47,720 nucleotides of DNA from Deltaproteobacteria bacterium (GTDB lineage: Bacteria > Myxococcota_A > Polyangia > Polyangiales > B10-G4). The stretch is taken from positions 1 to 47,720 of the forward strand of contig QMMC01000004.1 of the NCBI GenBank assembly GCA_003647065.1. Reading direction: 5' to 3'. The notes beneath the pieces were generated by a model, which had not been told where the DNA came from, did not search any database, and worked only from the letters and a program-made list of their open reading frames with translations. The stretch's first letter is position 1. Every line of letters begins with the position of its first letter. Made by a program: the position numbers and the translations under genes. Below are positions 31,051 to 40,155 of this stretch, piece after piece.

Positions 31051-32828
31051 TAGTCGTCCCCCACGAACCCCGTGATGACATAACCCGTCACCGGACGATC
31101 GATGCCCTTCAGCTTGAGCCCCTCGAGGGGCGTGGCCAACACGTGGTCCTTCACCATCTCGTAGAGCTCGGCGCTCATGAGCACCTCGCCCTTGGGCGCG
31201 TTCGACTCGTAGCGTTGAGCGCGGTTCACCGTGTCACCGATGACCGTGTAGTCGCGGCGGACGTAGCGGCTGCCGATGTCGCCGCGGACCGCCGGACCGG
31301 TGTTCAAGCCGATACGCATCTGGAGCGGAGGATCGCGCTCGATGGTCGCGTTGAAGACGTCCATGGCGCGCTGCATCTCCCAAGCCGCCCGCGCCGCCCG
31401 GAGAGTATGGGGCTCGTCGAAGAGCGGGTCCTCTTCGAAGATGGCCATGATCGCGTCGCCGATGAACTTGTCGATGTCGCCCCCGCGCACCTTGATCACC
31501 GGGCACATGGCGTCGAAGTAGCCATTGAGCAGCTCGACGACCTGGGGGGCCTCCATGGCGCTCGACATGCTGGTGAACCCACAGAGGTCGCTGAAGAGCA
31601 CGGTCATCTCTTGGTGCGAGGCGCGATAGGAGAAGAGCTCGCCGCTCGACGCCTGGGCCTCGGCAGCCATGCGCGCCCCGTCGGAGATGTAGAGCTTCGA
31701 CGCGTCTTTGTAGGCCCGGAGGCGGCGCTCGGCGAGCATGCGCTCGACCATGGCGACGCACTTGTCGGCGCTGAAGGGTTTGACCAAGTACGCGGTCAGG
31801 CCGGCCGCACGCATCTGAGCTCGGTCCCGGCGGCTGTCCCGGGCCGTCAGCATCAGGAACGGCACGTCCTTGGTCTTCGCCTCGTGCTTGAGGGCGTGCA
31901 CCATCTCGAAGCCCGTCATCCGGGGCATGTCGTAGTCCGTCAGGATGAGCTCGTAGTTGGGCTCCGAGGCGATGGCGCGTTCCATGCCGTCCATGCCGTC
32001 GACGGCGGTGGTCACCTCGAACCCCTGGCGGGTGAGGGCGTCGCCAACGAGGTGACGAATCGCCGGCGAGTCGTCGACCACCAGCACCCGTTCCCGCCCC
32101 GAGAGGGCCACCTCGGCGAGCAAGTCGCGAACCCGTGAGAGCAACTCCTCGGGGACGACGGGTTTGACGACGTAATCATCGGCGCCGGCATCGAAGCCGC
32201 GCTCGAGATCCGTTGCTTCACCGAGGCTCGAGCAGATGATCACCGGAAGGTGCGAAGTGTCGGGCTCGTCCTTGATCGCCGCGCAAACCTGATAGCCGTC
32301 TTGACCCGGCATCTCGACGTCGGTGATGACGAGGTCCGGCCGGCTCTCGTCGAGGAGCGCGAGGGCCTCGGTGCCGTCATAGGCGTGCACCACCTCGTAG
32401 CCGGCCTCTTCGAGGACCGGCCCCGTGTGTTTGTGCACCAGCTCACTGTCGTCGGCGAGGAGGACGATTCGCTTCTCGCGGGTCGACACCCCGAGAGCCC
32501 CGACGACGTCACGGGCGGTGAAGGGTACTTGAACGAAGCCAGAGAGGCGCGCCGCCCGGGCTGCGTCGCGGTCGCGCGCGTCGGCGGAGACGAGGACCAA
32601 GGGGACGTCGTCGACCTCGGCGGCGAGAGTCAGGGCATCTCCCCCGGGGAGACGGCGGGCGATGAAGGCCGCCGAGGGACGCGGCTCGGCGCGCAGCATC
32701 GCGCGCAGTTCGTCGGCGGTCGCCGCGCGCTCCACCTCGTGCCCCGCCGCGAGGAGCGGGGTCGCGAGGGCGTCGCTCAAGATGGGCGTCGCTGCGGCTA
32801 CGACGACGTGCACGGCGAGAGCATACAC
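31047..32828 (-). CDS. Pseudo-receiver, two receivers and class III adenylate cyclase
   Basis: REC2 DLVITDVEMPGQDG, REC3 YELILTDYDMPRMTG; cyclase MTVLFSDLCGFTSMS..GGDIDKFIGDAIMAIF..YTVIGDTVNRAQR; first REC-like segment lacks the phospho-Asp. Confidence 0.93.
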   Translation of the reverse strand: MYALAVHVVVAAATPILSDALATPLLAAGHEVERAATADELRAMLRAEPRPSAAFIARRLPGGDALTLAAEVDDVPLVLVSADARDRDAARAARLSGFVQVPFTARDVVGALGVSTREKRIVLLADDSELVHKHTGPVLEEAGYEVVHAYDGTEALALLDESRPDLVITDVEMPGQDGYQVCAAIKDEPDTSHLPVIICSSLGEATDLERGFDAGADDYVVKPVVPEELLSRVRDLLAEVALSGRERVLVVDDSPAIRHLVGDALTRQGFEVTTAVDGMDGMERAIASEPNYELILTDYDMPRMTGFEMVHALKHEAKTKDVPFLMLTARDSRRDRAQMRAAGLTAYLVKPFSADKCVAMVERMLAERRLRAYKDASKLYISDGARMAAEAQASSGELFSYRASHQEMTVLFSDLCGFTSMSSAMEAPQVVELLNGYFDAMCPVIKVRGGDIDKFIGDAIMAIFEEDPLFDEPHTLRAARAAWEMQRAMDVFNATIERDPPLQMRIGLNTGPAVRGDIGSRYVRRDYTVIGDTVNRAQRYESNAPKGEVLMSAELYEMVKDHVLATPLEGLKLKGIDRPVTGYVITGFVGDDY

Positions 32829-32855
32829 CGTCGCGGGTCGATATCAGGGCCGAGA

Positions 32856-33386
32856 TCAGGATTGCAGGTGCGGGAAACGACGGCCGAGGTCCTGGGCTAT
32901 CGCCTCGAGATGTTGACGGTCGACTTCGAGGAAGGCCGAGGGATCGTTGCTGTCGATGTCGAGGACCGCGAGGAGGGCACCGCCCTCGGTGACCACCGGC
33001 ACGACAATTTCGCTCCGCGTCGTCGAAGAACACGCGATGTGACCTGAAAAAGCTTCGACGTCGGGGACGACCTGGGTCTCCCGGGTGTGCGCCGCCGCCC
33101 CGCATACGCCCCGGCCAAAGGGAATGCGTAGGCAGCCGTGACCGCCCTGGTAGGGGCCGACGATCAACACCTCGGGCTCTACCGCGCGGTAGAAACCCGT
33201 CCAATCGAAATACGCAAAGGCGTGGTGCAGCTCGCACACGACGCTCGCCATCGCCGCCACCCAGTCGTCCTCGTCATCGAGGAGCGACGCGATGGCCGCC
33301 CGGACCTCGCCGTAGCGTGCCGCGCGTTCGTCGGGACCCGCGTCGCGGGGCACGGTGGGCGCGGCGAGGACCGCCGGGCCGGTCAA
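32856..33386 (-). CDS. GAF-domain free methionine-(R)-sulfoxide reductase-like protein
   Basis: FYRAVEPEVLIVGPYQGGHGCLRIPFGRGVCGAAA..HIACSSTTRSEIVVPV matches the fRMsr signature including the Cys residues; probable TTG start overlapping the upstream stop (TTGA). Confidence 0.87.
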   Translation of the reverse strand: MTGPAVLAAPTVPRDAGPDERAARYGEVRAAIASLLDDEDDWVAAMASVVCELHHAFAYFDWTGFYRAVEPEVLIVGPYQGGHGCLRIPFGRGVCGAAAHTRETQVVPDVEAFSGHIACSSTTRSEIVVPVVTEGGALLAVLDIDSNDPSAFLEVDRQHLEAIAQDLGRRFPHLQS

Positions 33387-34780
33387 CGGACGATCTTCCG
33401 AAGATGGTAGCTCTTGGGCCGAGTGAGATGCTCGAAGCCGACGCTCGAGAGCGTGCAGCCGCGCCCTGAGTCTTTGATGCCGACCCACGAGAGCTCGGGG
33501 TCGAGGTAATCGCAGCGGTTCATGAACCAGGTCCCGGTCTCGACGCGGTCGCCGACCGCGATGGCGCGATCCTCGTCCTCGGTCCAGATGGACGCCGTGA
33601 GCCCATAACGGCTGTCGTTCATGCGCTCGATGGCCTCGTCGTCCGAGGTCACCTTCATGATGCCGACGACGGGGCCGAAGCTCTCCTCGCTCATCACGTC
33701 CATGCGGTGGTCCACGTCGACGAGGATCTGCGGCGCGAGGTACTGGGGCCCGCGCGCCATCGCCGCGGCAAAGGGCGCAGGATCGATGAGCCCCCGAGCC
33801 CCGGCGTCCATGGCGGCCGCCACCTGATGGCGCACGAAGTCCGCCGCCGCGGGCCGCACCAGGGGCCCGAGGGTGGTCTCGGGGTCCGCGGGATCGCCGA
33901 GCAGATACTTCTCGGTGAGCGCCACGGCACCGTCGACGAATCGGTCATAGACGTCGCCGTGCACGTAGATGCGCTCGATGCCGCAGCAGCTCTGGCCACT
34001 GTTGAAGAACGCGCCGTCGACTAGGCTCTCGACAGCGAAGTCGAGGTCGGCGTCGGGGCGCACGTAAGCCGGGTCCTTGCCGCCCAGCTCGAGACCGCAG
34101 GCGATGAAGCGGTCTGCGGCAGCGCGATGCACGGCGCGGCCACCTTCGACCGACCCGGTGAAGGCGACGTGGCCCACCCGGGGGTCCGCGACGACTCGGG
34201 CGACCTGATCGTGGCTGAGATGCAGGTACTGAAAGACTCCGGTGGGCAGCCCCGCCTCGTCAGCCGCTTTCTGCATGCGCTCGGAGACGAGGGGCGTCTG
34301 CCCCGAATGCTTGAGCACCACCGCGTTGCCCGCGAGCAACGCCGGCACGATGCTGTTGACGCTCGTGAGCCAGGGGTAGTTCCAGGGCGCGAGGACCAGC
34401 ACCACGCCGAGGGGCTCGCGCTTGATGTAGCGATTGAATCCTTCCTTAGCCGAGACCGTAATCGGGGCGAGGGCATCGTCGGCGGCGGCCATCATGGACC
34501 GTCCGCGCTCGGCGAAGCCGGCGATCTCTCCGGGGGAATAACGAATCGGCCGACCCATCTGCCAGGTGAGCTCGAGGGCTGCGTCTTCGGACTGGGCAAC
34601 GAGCAGGTCGATCATCCGGCCCACCGCTTCGCGCCGTTCGTCGAGGGACGTCCCGGCCCAAGTGCGCTGGGCAAGAGCCGCCCGTTCGAGGGCTGCCCCG
34701 AGCTCGTCGTCCGTCGCGTGGGGACGCGTCACATGAACCCGACCATCGATCGGGGAAATGACATCGAATGTCTGGGCCAT
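33383..34780 (-). CDS. Aldehyde dehydrogenase family protein
   Basis: APWNYPW, ELGGKDPAYV, FFNSGQSCCGIERIYV, EESFGPVVGI. Confidence 0.94.
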   Translation of the reverse strand: MAQTFDVISPIDGRVHVTRPHATDDELGAALERAALAQRTWAGTSLDERREAVGRMIDLLVAQSEDAALELTWQMGRPIRYSPGEIAGFAERGRSMMAAADDALAPITVSAKEGFNRYIKREPLGVVLVLAPWNYPWLTSVNSIVPALLAGNAVVLKHSGQTPLVSERMQKAADEAGLPTGVFQYLHLSHDQVARVVADPRVGHVAFTGSVEGGRAVHRAAADRFIACGLELGGKDPAYVRPDADLDFAVESLVDGAFFNSGQSCCGIERIYVHGDVYDRFVDGAVALTEKYLLGDPADPETTLGPLVRPAAADFVRHQVAAAMDAGARGLIDPAPFAAAMARGPQYLAPQILVDVDHRMDVMSEESFGPVVGIMKVTSDDEAIERMNDSRYGLTASIWTEDEDRAIAVGDRVETGTWFMNRCDYLDPELSWVGIKDSGRGCTLSSVGFEHLTRPKSYHLRKIVR

Positions 34781-34881
34781 CGCTACTCCTTCTCCGCGCT
34801 CGGAACGCTGAATCTACCCTCCCAGGGGGATTTAGCTCACATGAAACATACCCGCCCTTCCACTGCGGCCACGCATGTCGC

Positions 34882-35721
34882 ATGTTCCGCACCATGACTG
34901 AGCGAAAGCCCTTCGATTTTGATGCAGACGGCAAGCCGACCGGCCTCTCCGATGAGTTTGCTCCTCACCTGGGCTTGCTCGCGCCTCGGCCCGTCGCCTT
35001 CTTGAGCTTCGGGGATGCCGCGTCCCTCGGCAACCGACGCAGCAAGCTCGGCGGCGCGGCCCACTTGCCCTCAGGGCACGAAGCGCCGGTGGGCGATGCG
35101 CGCCCCTTGGGCCTCTTCGCGCAGATCGATTTCGCCGAGATGCCAGCACTGCCCGACTTCCCCGCGGACGGTGTGCTCCAGGTCTGGGTCGACCCCGACG
35201 ACGAGATGTTCGGGCACGATGAAGATTCCGCAGCGGAACAGAAGAACTTCAAGGTCCTCTATTTTTCCGCCGACCAGGAGCTCGCGCCCTCGGGCGATGA
35301 CGTCGTCCCCGCGGGCATGCCGCTCAGCGCCGTGCACAGCATTTCCTTTTCTGCCGAGCAAGACTTGCCGGGTGTGGCGATGATCGGCGAGCTCCAGCCC
35401 AGCGGTCGCTGGCAGAGGTCGTTCGCGGCCTTTGACGATGGCGACCTCGGCTGCAGGCTCGAGGACGAGGTATTCGCCCTCCACGACCGCACAGGGAACG
35501 AGAACGCTCCCAAGATCGGCGGCTACCCCTGCTTCTTCAACGGCCACCCCGGCGAACGGTCTTCGGCCGCCTACGCGTTTGACCGTCTGCTGCTCCAGCT
35601 CCCCTCACACCATGGTTCGACCGTGTCCATCTGGGGCTCGGGCACCGCCAATTTCATGATCACCCGAGACGACCTCCTCGCCCGGGACTTCAGCAACGTC
35701 TGGTACTGGCTCGATCACTGA
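34882..35721 (+). CDS. DUF1963/YwqG-like protein
   Basis: SKLGGAAHLP..LGLFAQIDFAEMPALPDFPADGVLQVWVDPDDEMFG..KIGGYPCFFNG pattern. Confidence 0.75.
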   Translation: MFRTMTERKPFDFDADGKPTGLSDEFAPHLGLLAPRPVAFLSFGDAASLGNRRSKLGGAAHLPSGHEAPVGDARPLGLFAQIDFAEMPALPDFPADGVLQVWVDPDDEMFGHDEDSAAEQKNFKVLYFSADQELAPSGDDVVPAGMPLSAVHSISFSAEQDLPGVAMIGELQPSGRWQRSFAAFDDGDLGCRLEDEVFALHDRTGNENAPKIGGYPCFFNGHPGERSSAAYAFDRLLLQLPSHHGSTVSIWGSGTANFMITRDDLLARDFSNVWYWLDH

Positions 35722-35759
35722 GTCGGCCGCTCGACGAGGGGCAGCAGGCAGAGCGAGTC

Positions 35760-35969
35760 ATGAGCGAAGAGTCGAAGTACAGCCGAGGTGACCGGGCCAT
35801 CAGCGCGACGCTGGGGCCGGGCACGATCAGAGCGGTCGAAGAAAGGGAGCTGGCGGGAATGAGCCGGCTCTTCATCATCTTCACCGCCGATGGCGGGACC
35901 CAATTGATGATCCCGGTGTCACGGGAAGAGGAAGCCCTGACGCCCATGCCTCCGCCTGCCGACTGCTAA
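35760..35969 (+). CDS. Small (69 aa) CarD/TRCF RNAP-interaction-domain-like protein
   Basis: YSRGDRAISATLGPGTIRAVEERELAGMSRLFIIFTADGGTQLMIPV resembles the CarD_CdnL_TRCF RID pattern. Confidence 0.6.
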   Translation: MSEESKYSRGDRAISATLGPGTIRAVEERELAGMSRLFIIFTADGGTQLMIPVSREEEALTPMPPPADC

Positions 35970-35992
35970 TTACCCCTCTCAGCCCCGCGCGC

Positions 35993-36748
35993 TCATGCCC
36001 GAGTCCGCGCCAGGAAGCGTTCGAGGAGCAGCATGCCTCCGACGAAGACGAGGGCGACCGACGCGTGACCCGCGAGGTTGTGCCAAGGGTCAGCCATCGG
36101 GCAGTGGATCTGCAAAGCCACGTTCCCGGCGAGGCCCGCCGCGGCGGCCGCGAGGAGGGGCGCGAGGAAGGTGCCGCGGTCGAGGAGCCGGGCGATCCCG
36201 TAAACCGGGATGCCCGCGAGTAGCCCCATGTACATGCAGGGGCTCGCGTGAGCCCAGAAGGAGCCGTGGTCGGGACCGGCCGCAGGTTCGCCGGAGACGG
36301 TGACCGCGAGGACGAAGGTCGCGGCAACCGACAGGGTCGCGAGGGTCACGACCTTCCACCTGGGTAACTCGGGCAGCTGCAAGGGACGGGTCGCGACGAC
36401 CACCGCCGCACCAAAGAGCACCGTGAGGGCAAGCATGCCGAGCAGCACCCGGGGCTCTTGCACGCTCGACCAGTCGGGCGGCGGCATGGCGATAGCCGTC
36501 ATCATGCAGATGAAAACGAAGGCGCCGATGGCCATCACGCGGCGCACCAGGGTCGACCGGGAGCGGAACCATTGAGCGGGCTTGGCCTCGTCCTCTTCGA
36601 CGGTACCCATGGCGGCCGAGAACATCGAATCGAGGTCGTCCCCGGTGACGTCGCCGTCGGCCTCGCCTACGGCGTGCAAAAGCGAATCGAGCTCCGGGTC
36701 GCTCTCCGGTCCAGTATCTTGGGCGTTTTGGCTCGCGTTGTCGGTCAT
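35993..36748 (-). CDS. Multi-pass membrane protein, probable NrsF/DUF1109-like anti-sigma factor
   Basis: Six or so TM segments, LQIHCPMADPWHNLAGHASVALV near the C-terminus; ATGA overlap with an upstream ECF sigma gene. Confidence 0.65.
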   Translation of the reverse strand: MTDNASQNAQDTGPESDPELDSLLHAVGEADGDVTGDDLDSMFSAAMGTVEEDEAKPAQWFRSRSTLVRRVMAIGAFVFICMMTAIAMPPPDWSSVQEPRVLLGMLALTVLFGAAVVVATRPLQLPELPRWKVVTLATLSVAATFVLAVTVSGEPAAGPDHGSFWAHASPCMYMGLLAGIPVYGIARLLDRGTFLAPLLAAAAAGLAGNVALQIHCPMADPWHNLAGHASVALVFVGGMLLLERFLARTRA

Positions 36749-37305
36749 GGCGTTTCGAGCTCCTTTTCGAGGAGCTCTTTGAGCTTCTTGTATGCGCGGT
36801 GGGCCCGGACCCTCACGGCGCCTTCCTTGGCGCCGACGACCTTGGCGACCTCGGAGAAGGGCATCTCCTGGAGCCAGTGCAGCTCGATGACGGTGCGCTG
36901 GCTCTCCGGGAGTTGGGCGAGGGCCGTGCGCAGCTGCTGGGCGCGCTCTTGTTCTTCGAGGGTGTCGGTCTGCTCGACGCCGACGGTGTGGATGGCCGCC
37001 TCGAGGGACGCCTCCTTGCGGCGCCCGCGCTTGCGGTAGTGCTCGCGGACCAGGTTCATGGCGATGGTCACCACCCAGGGCCGGAGCTTGGCGCCCTGAC
37101 GAAAGTCGTTTCGGGCCCGGTTGAGCTGAAAGAAGGTCTGCTGCACGACCTCACGCGCCTCCTCTTCGGAGCTGAGGCGCCGCCGCGCCATGCGCAGGAG
37201 CATCGGCGCGTAGCGGTCGAAGAGCACGCGGAACGCCGCGTGATCTCCGCCGACGTAGGCTGCCATCAGCTCCTCGTCGGTTGGACTCTTGCCAGCGTCG
37301 GCCAT
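36745..37305 (-). CDS. ECF RNA polymerase sigma factor
   Basis: Region 2 FRVLFDRYAPMLLRMARRRLSSEEEAREVVQQTF, region 4 LPESQRTVIELHWLQEMPFSEVAKVVGAKEGAVRVRAHRAYKKL. Confidence 0.93.
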   Translation of the reverse strand: MADAGKSPTDEELMAAYVGGDHAAFRVLFDRYAPMLLRMARRRLSSEEEAREVVQQTFFQLNRARNDFRQGAKLRPWVVTIAMNLVREHYRKRGRRKEASLEAAIHTVGVEQTDTLEEQERAQQLRTALAQLPESQRTVIELHWLQEMPFSEVAKVVGAKEGAVRVRAHRAYKKLKELLEKELETP

Positions 37306-37467
37306 GCGGGCGGCAGACTACCCAAATTCGATCGCGGCGTCCCACGTGCTTCCTCTCTCGGAGGGCCGTACGCACGACGGGGGCCAAAGGCTACATATCG
37401 GGGGCCAAATCGAGGCGCGGAGTCCTCCCACCGAAGTCGGTCCGCCCTACCAGAGCACTTCGGGCGC

Positions 37468-38889
37468 TCAAGCCGCCGGGCGCGAAAAGCGCAGAACCAC
37501 GCGGTCACGGCCGGTGTTCTTCGCCTCGTAGAGCGCCTGGTCTGCCCGGGAGAGCAGAGCGGCGGCGCCCTCGGCGTCGTCGAGGACCGTGACCCCGAGG
37601 CTGATGGTAACTCGGGACTTTCCTTCGAGCTCCGCGACGTCGTGGGCAGCGATCCGCGACCGAAGCTTGTCCGCGACCCGGGCCGCCGCGTCACCGTTGG
37701 TCCGGGGAAGGAGCACGACGAATTCCTCGCCTCCGACCCGGGCCACCGTATCGACGGCCCGAACTCCGGCCGTGAGGACTTCGGCCACGTCCCGGAGCAC
37801 GGCATCCCCGACCGGGTGGCCGAAGCGGTCGTTGAGCTGCTTGAAGTGATCGATGTCGAGGGTGAGGACGGCGAGGTCGGTGCTGTAGCGCCGGGCCCGG
37901 GCAATCTCGCGGTCGAGGCGAGCGCCGAGGAGGCGGCGGTTGGCGAGGCCCGTGAGCTCGTCGTGGTTCGAGAGCTTCCGGAGTTCGTCCACGAGACTGG
38001 CGTGGTGGATGGCGAGGGCCAAGGTCGTGGCCACGGCGCTCAGGAAGCGCACCTCGACTTCGCTGAGGGGGTCCGCCTCGGGGCGGGTCAGGGCGAGGAT
38101 GCCGAGGTTTACGCCGCCCTGGCGGATGGGCACGGCGGCGAAGCTGCCGGTGCGCTCGGCGTGGCCCCAGAAGGCGAGGTAGCTCGGCTCCCGAGCGACG
38201 TCACGGACGATGAAGGGCTCACTCGCCCGGGTCACTTCGCCGGAGATGCCCTCGCCCTTCTCGATGAAGCGCCCGACCAACGAGTCGGGGTCATCAAAGC
38301 CCCGGGCGACGCGGATTACGAAGTGGTCGTTGGGATCGCGGACGAGGATGGCGACCTCGCGCAGCCGAAGGGCGACGCTGAGGCGCGCGGCGACCGAAGG
38401 AAGGACCTCGTCCATGCCGCTCTTCTCGGTCGCCTCGCGGAGGAGCTCGAAGAGCAGCGCGCGTTCGTCGAGGCGATGCTCGAGCTCGGTCGTCTTGGCG
38501 GCAAGGGCCCCGGCAAGCTCGAACTCCTCTTGTTTTGCTTGGAGCTCGAGGGAAGAATCGATGGCGTCGACGCTAGCGTCGGTGGTCGCCTTGAGGATGG
38601 CGTTCACGCCGCGGGCCGCCTGGCCCACCTCGTCGCTGCCCAGAGGCGGCAAGCGACGCAGAAGCTCGGAGCGGTCGGCCTGGCTGGCGAGGAAGCGCAC
38701 CAGGGTTTGCACCCGTCGACCCTCGACGCGGTAGGCGACAAGACCGACCACGAGCACCGCAGCGACCACCAGGAGACACGCCCAGATGGGGGAGAGGCCG
38801 GCCGCCACCACCCCGGCGCCCACGGCGGCGCCGGTGCCGGCGCTGATCGCGCTGGCACGTGCAACGACGCTGCCGAGTCCCATCTTCAT
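37468..38889 (-). CDS. TM-GAF-GGDEF diguanylate cyclase
   Basis: SNHDELTGLANRRLL.., RAVD-TVARV-GGEEF (I-site RxxD and active GGEEF); GAF-like segment upstream. Start MKMGLGS. Confidence 0.92.
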   Translation of the reverse strand: MKMGLGSVVARASAISAGTGAAVGAGVVAAGLSPIWACLLVVAAVLVVGLVAYRVEGRRVQTLVRFLASQADRSELLRRLPPLGSDEVGQAARGVNAILKATTDASVDAIDSSLELQAKQEEFELAGALAAKTTELEHRLDERALLFELLREATEKSGMDEVLPSVAARLSVALRLREVAILVRDPNDHFVIRVARGFDDPDSLVGRFIEKGEGISGEVTRASEPFIVRDVAREPSYLAFWGHAERTGSFAAVPIRQGGVNLGILALTRPEADPLSEVEVRFLSAVATTLALAIHHASLVDELRKLSNHDELTGLANRRLLGARLDREIARARRYSTDLAVLTLDIDHFKQLNDRFGHPVGDAVLRDVAEVLTAGVRAVDTVARVGGEEFVVLLPRTNGDAAARVADKLRSRIAAHDVAELEGKSRVTISLGVTVLDDAEGAAALLSRADQALYEAKNTGRDRVVLRFSRPAA

Positions 38890-39038
38890 GGCCCTGCCAA
38901 TAACCCTTCGACGCACCGTGTCAATGAGGGTTTTCTCTGGGGAAACGTAGGGCCCACAACAAGTGGTTACGCCCACTCGGGCCCTTCCCTTCCCAGCTGC
39001 CAGCGCCCTCCCCGACCTGAGACGGACCGCCATCGGGC

Positions 39039-39069
39039 AAAAAAAAACGCCCACGGCATGCCGTGAGCG
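39039..39069 (-). terminator. Rho-independent terminator of the tRNA
   Basis: Minus strand CGCTCACGGCATGCCGTGGGCG hairpin followed by nine T, immediately 3' of the tRNA. Confidence 0.9.
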
Positions 39070-39076
39070 CTTTGGG

Positions 39077-39151
39077 TGGCGATGGGTGGATTTGAACCAC
39101 CGACCTAGCGCGTATGAAACGCCCGCTCTAGACCAACTGAGCTACATCGCC
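39077..39151 (-). tRNA. tRNA-Met (CAT anticodon); Ile2 not excluded
   Basis: GGCGATG TA GCTCAGTTGGTCTAGAGC G GGCGT TTCATAC GCGCT AGGTC GGTGG TTCAAAT CCACC CATCGCC A cloverleaf; CCA not encoded. Confidence 0.95.
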
Positions 39152-39335
39152 GGCAGGGCGCGCACTATAGCCGTGAAGAGGGGGCTGTCAATTTGTGACG
39201 AGGCCCCCAAATCCCGCTATTTACGGGCGCCCGAGGCTCACTCGTGGCAGGCCGCGAAGGGGCCCTGGACGCCCGCCCAGATGCACGCTGTGGCGGTGGC
39301 GTTGGCCTGCCCGTAGAGTCGACCGATTGGTGGAT

Positions 39336-40130
39336 GTGGCCCAGAGCAAAGAAGACAGAGCCCGAGACTGGACGCTGCATGCGGAGTCCTACGCACGCCA
39401 TCCCGGTGGCTCTTCCTCCCATATCGGGGCCGTGGTCCTCAGCTTGGTCGCGTTGGGGTCCGGCGCTCTAGGGAGCCTCGGCGTCCTCGGGGCGTACTCG
39501 CCCGACGTCTCGGCCGATGAATTCAATAGAATCCTGTACCCCAGCCTGGGTGCCTTGGGGCTGGGTGTCGTACTGGTGCCCCTCGTCGTCTGGATGGTCC
39601 GCACCGCCAAGCGCGAGGCCGCGCGCCTAGAAGCGTTCATCGCCGAAGTCCAAGGCCGCGGCGGCCAAACACTGAGCGGACCGCAGTTGGCACAGTGGTT
39701 GACTCGATACTGGGCTGCCGACTACCCGCACCAGTCGCTTCTCTCCTCACCGGAGGTCTACCGAGCTGCGTTCAGTTTCGACGGCGCACCGGTCCTCGTC
39801 GATCTCACACCAAGCGGCTACCACATGTCGGGCAATCAGTTTCCAGATCTCTGGTGGGCCCACGTGGTGGTCCCCGGCAGGCCTCATTCGGGAGTGCGCA
39901 TCAACCCGGAGCATCCGGACGTGCAGCGGATTCAAGCCTTGGGCTACGAGCTCGAGCTCGGGACCGGCGGCCTGATCGCCCGGGGAAACAAGACGATCGA
40001 GCCCGCGCTAGATAGACAACCCATCGGCATCATGGACACGGCAGCCGAGCTCGTGAGGCTCACCAGAGCCATCGAAGCGGAGACCGCCCGCGTTGCACCC
40101 GCGTCAGGCGCGCCACTGACTCTGTCTTGA
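39336..40130 (+). CDS. Uncharacterized two-TM membrane protein
   Basis: Probable GTG start (VAQSKEDRARD); two hydrophobic segments (IGAVVLSLVALGSGALGSLGVLGAY, LGALGLGVVLVPLVVWMV), no recognised domain. Start uncertain. Confidence 0.6.
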   Translation: MAQSKEDRARDWTLHAESYARHPGGSSSHIGAVVLSLVALGSGALGSLGVLGAYSPDVSADEFNRILYPSLGALGLGVVLVPLVVWMVRTAKREAARLEAFIAEVQGRGGQTLSGPQLAQWLTRYWAADYPHQSLLSSPEVYRAAFSFDGAPVLVDLTPSGYHMSGNQFPDLWWAHVVVPGRPHSGVRINPEHPDVQRIQALGYELELGTGGLIARGNKTIEPALDRQPIGIMDTAAELVRLTRAIEAETARVAPASGAPLTLS

Positions 40131-40155
40131 TCGGCCGAGCATGGGCCGCTGCGTC

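Noticed and set aside
36799-39066. 755-aa + strand ORF
   Set aside because: Antisense to the ECF sigma and GGDEF genes.
38963-39316. ORF containing WRWVDLNHRPSAYETPALDQLSY
   Set aside because: Well-known spurious translation across the antisense of a tRNA gene; overlaps the tRNA-Met and its terminator.
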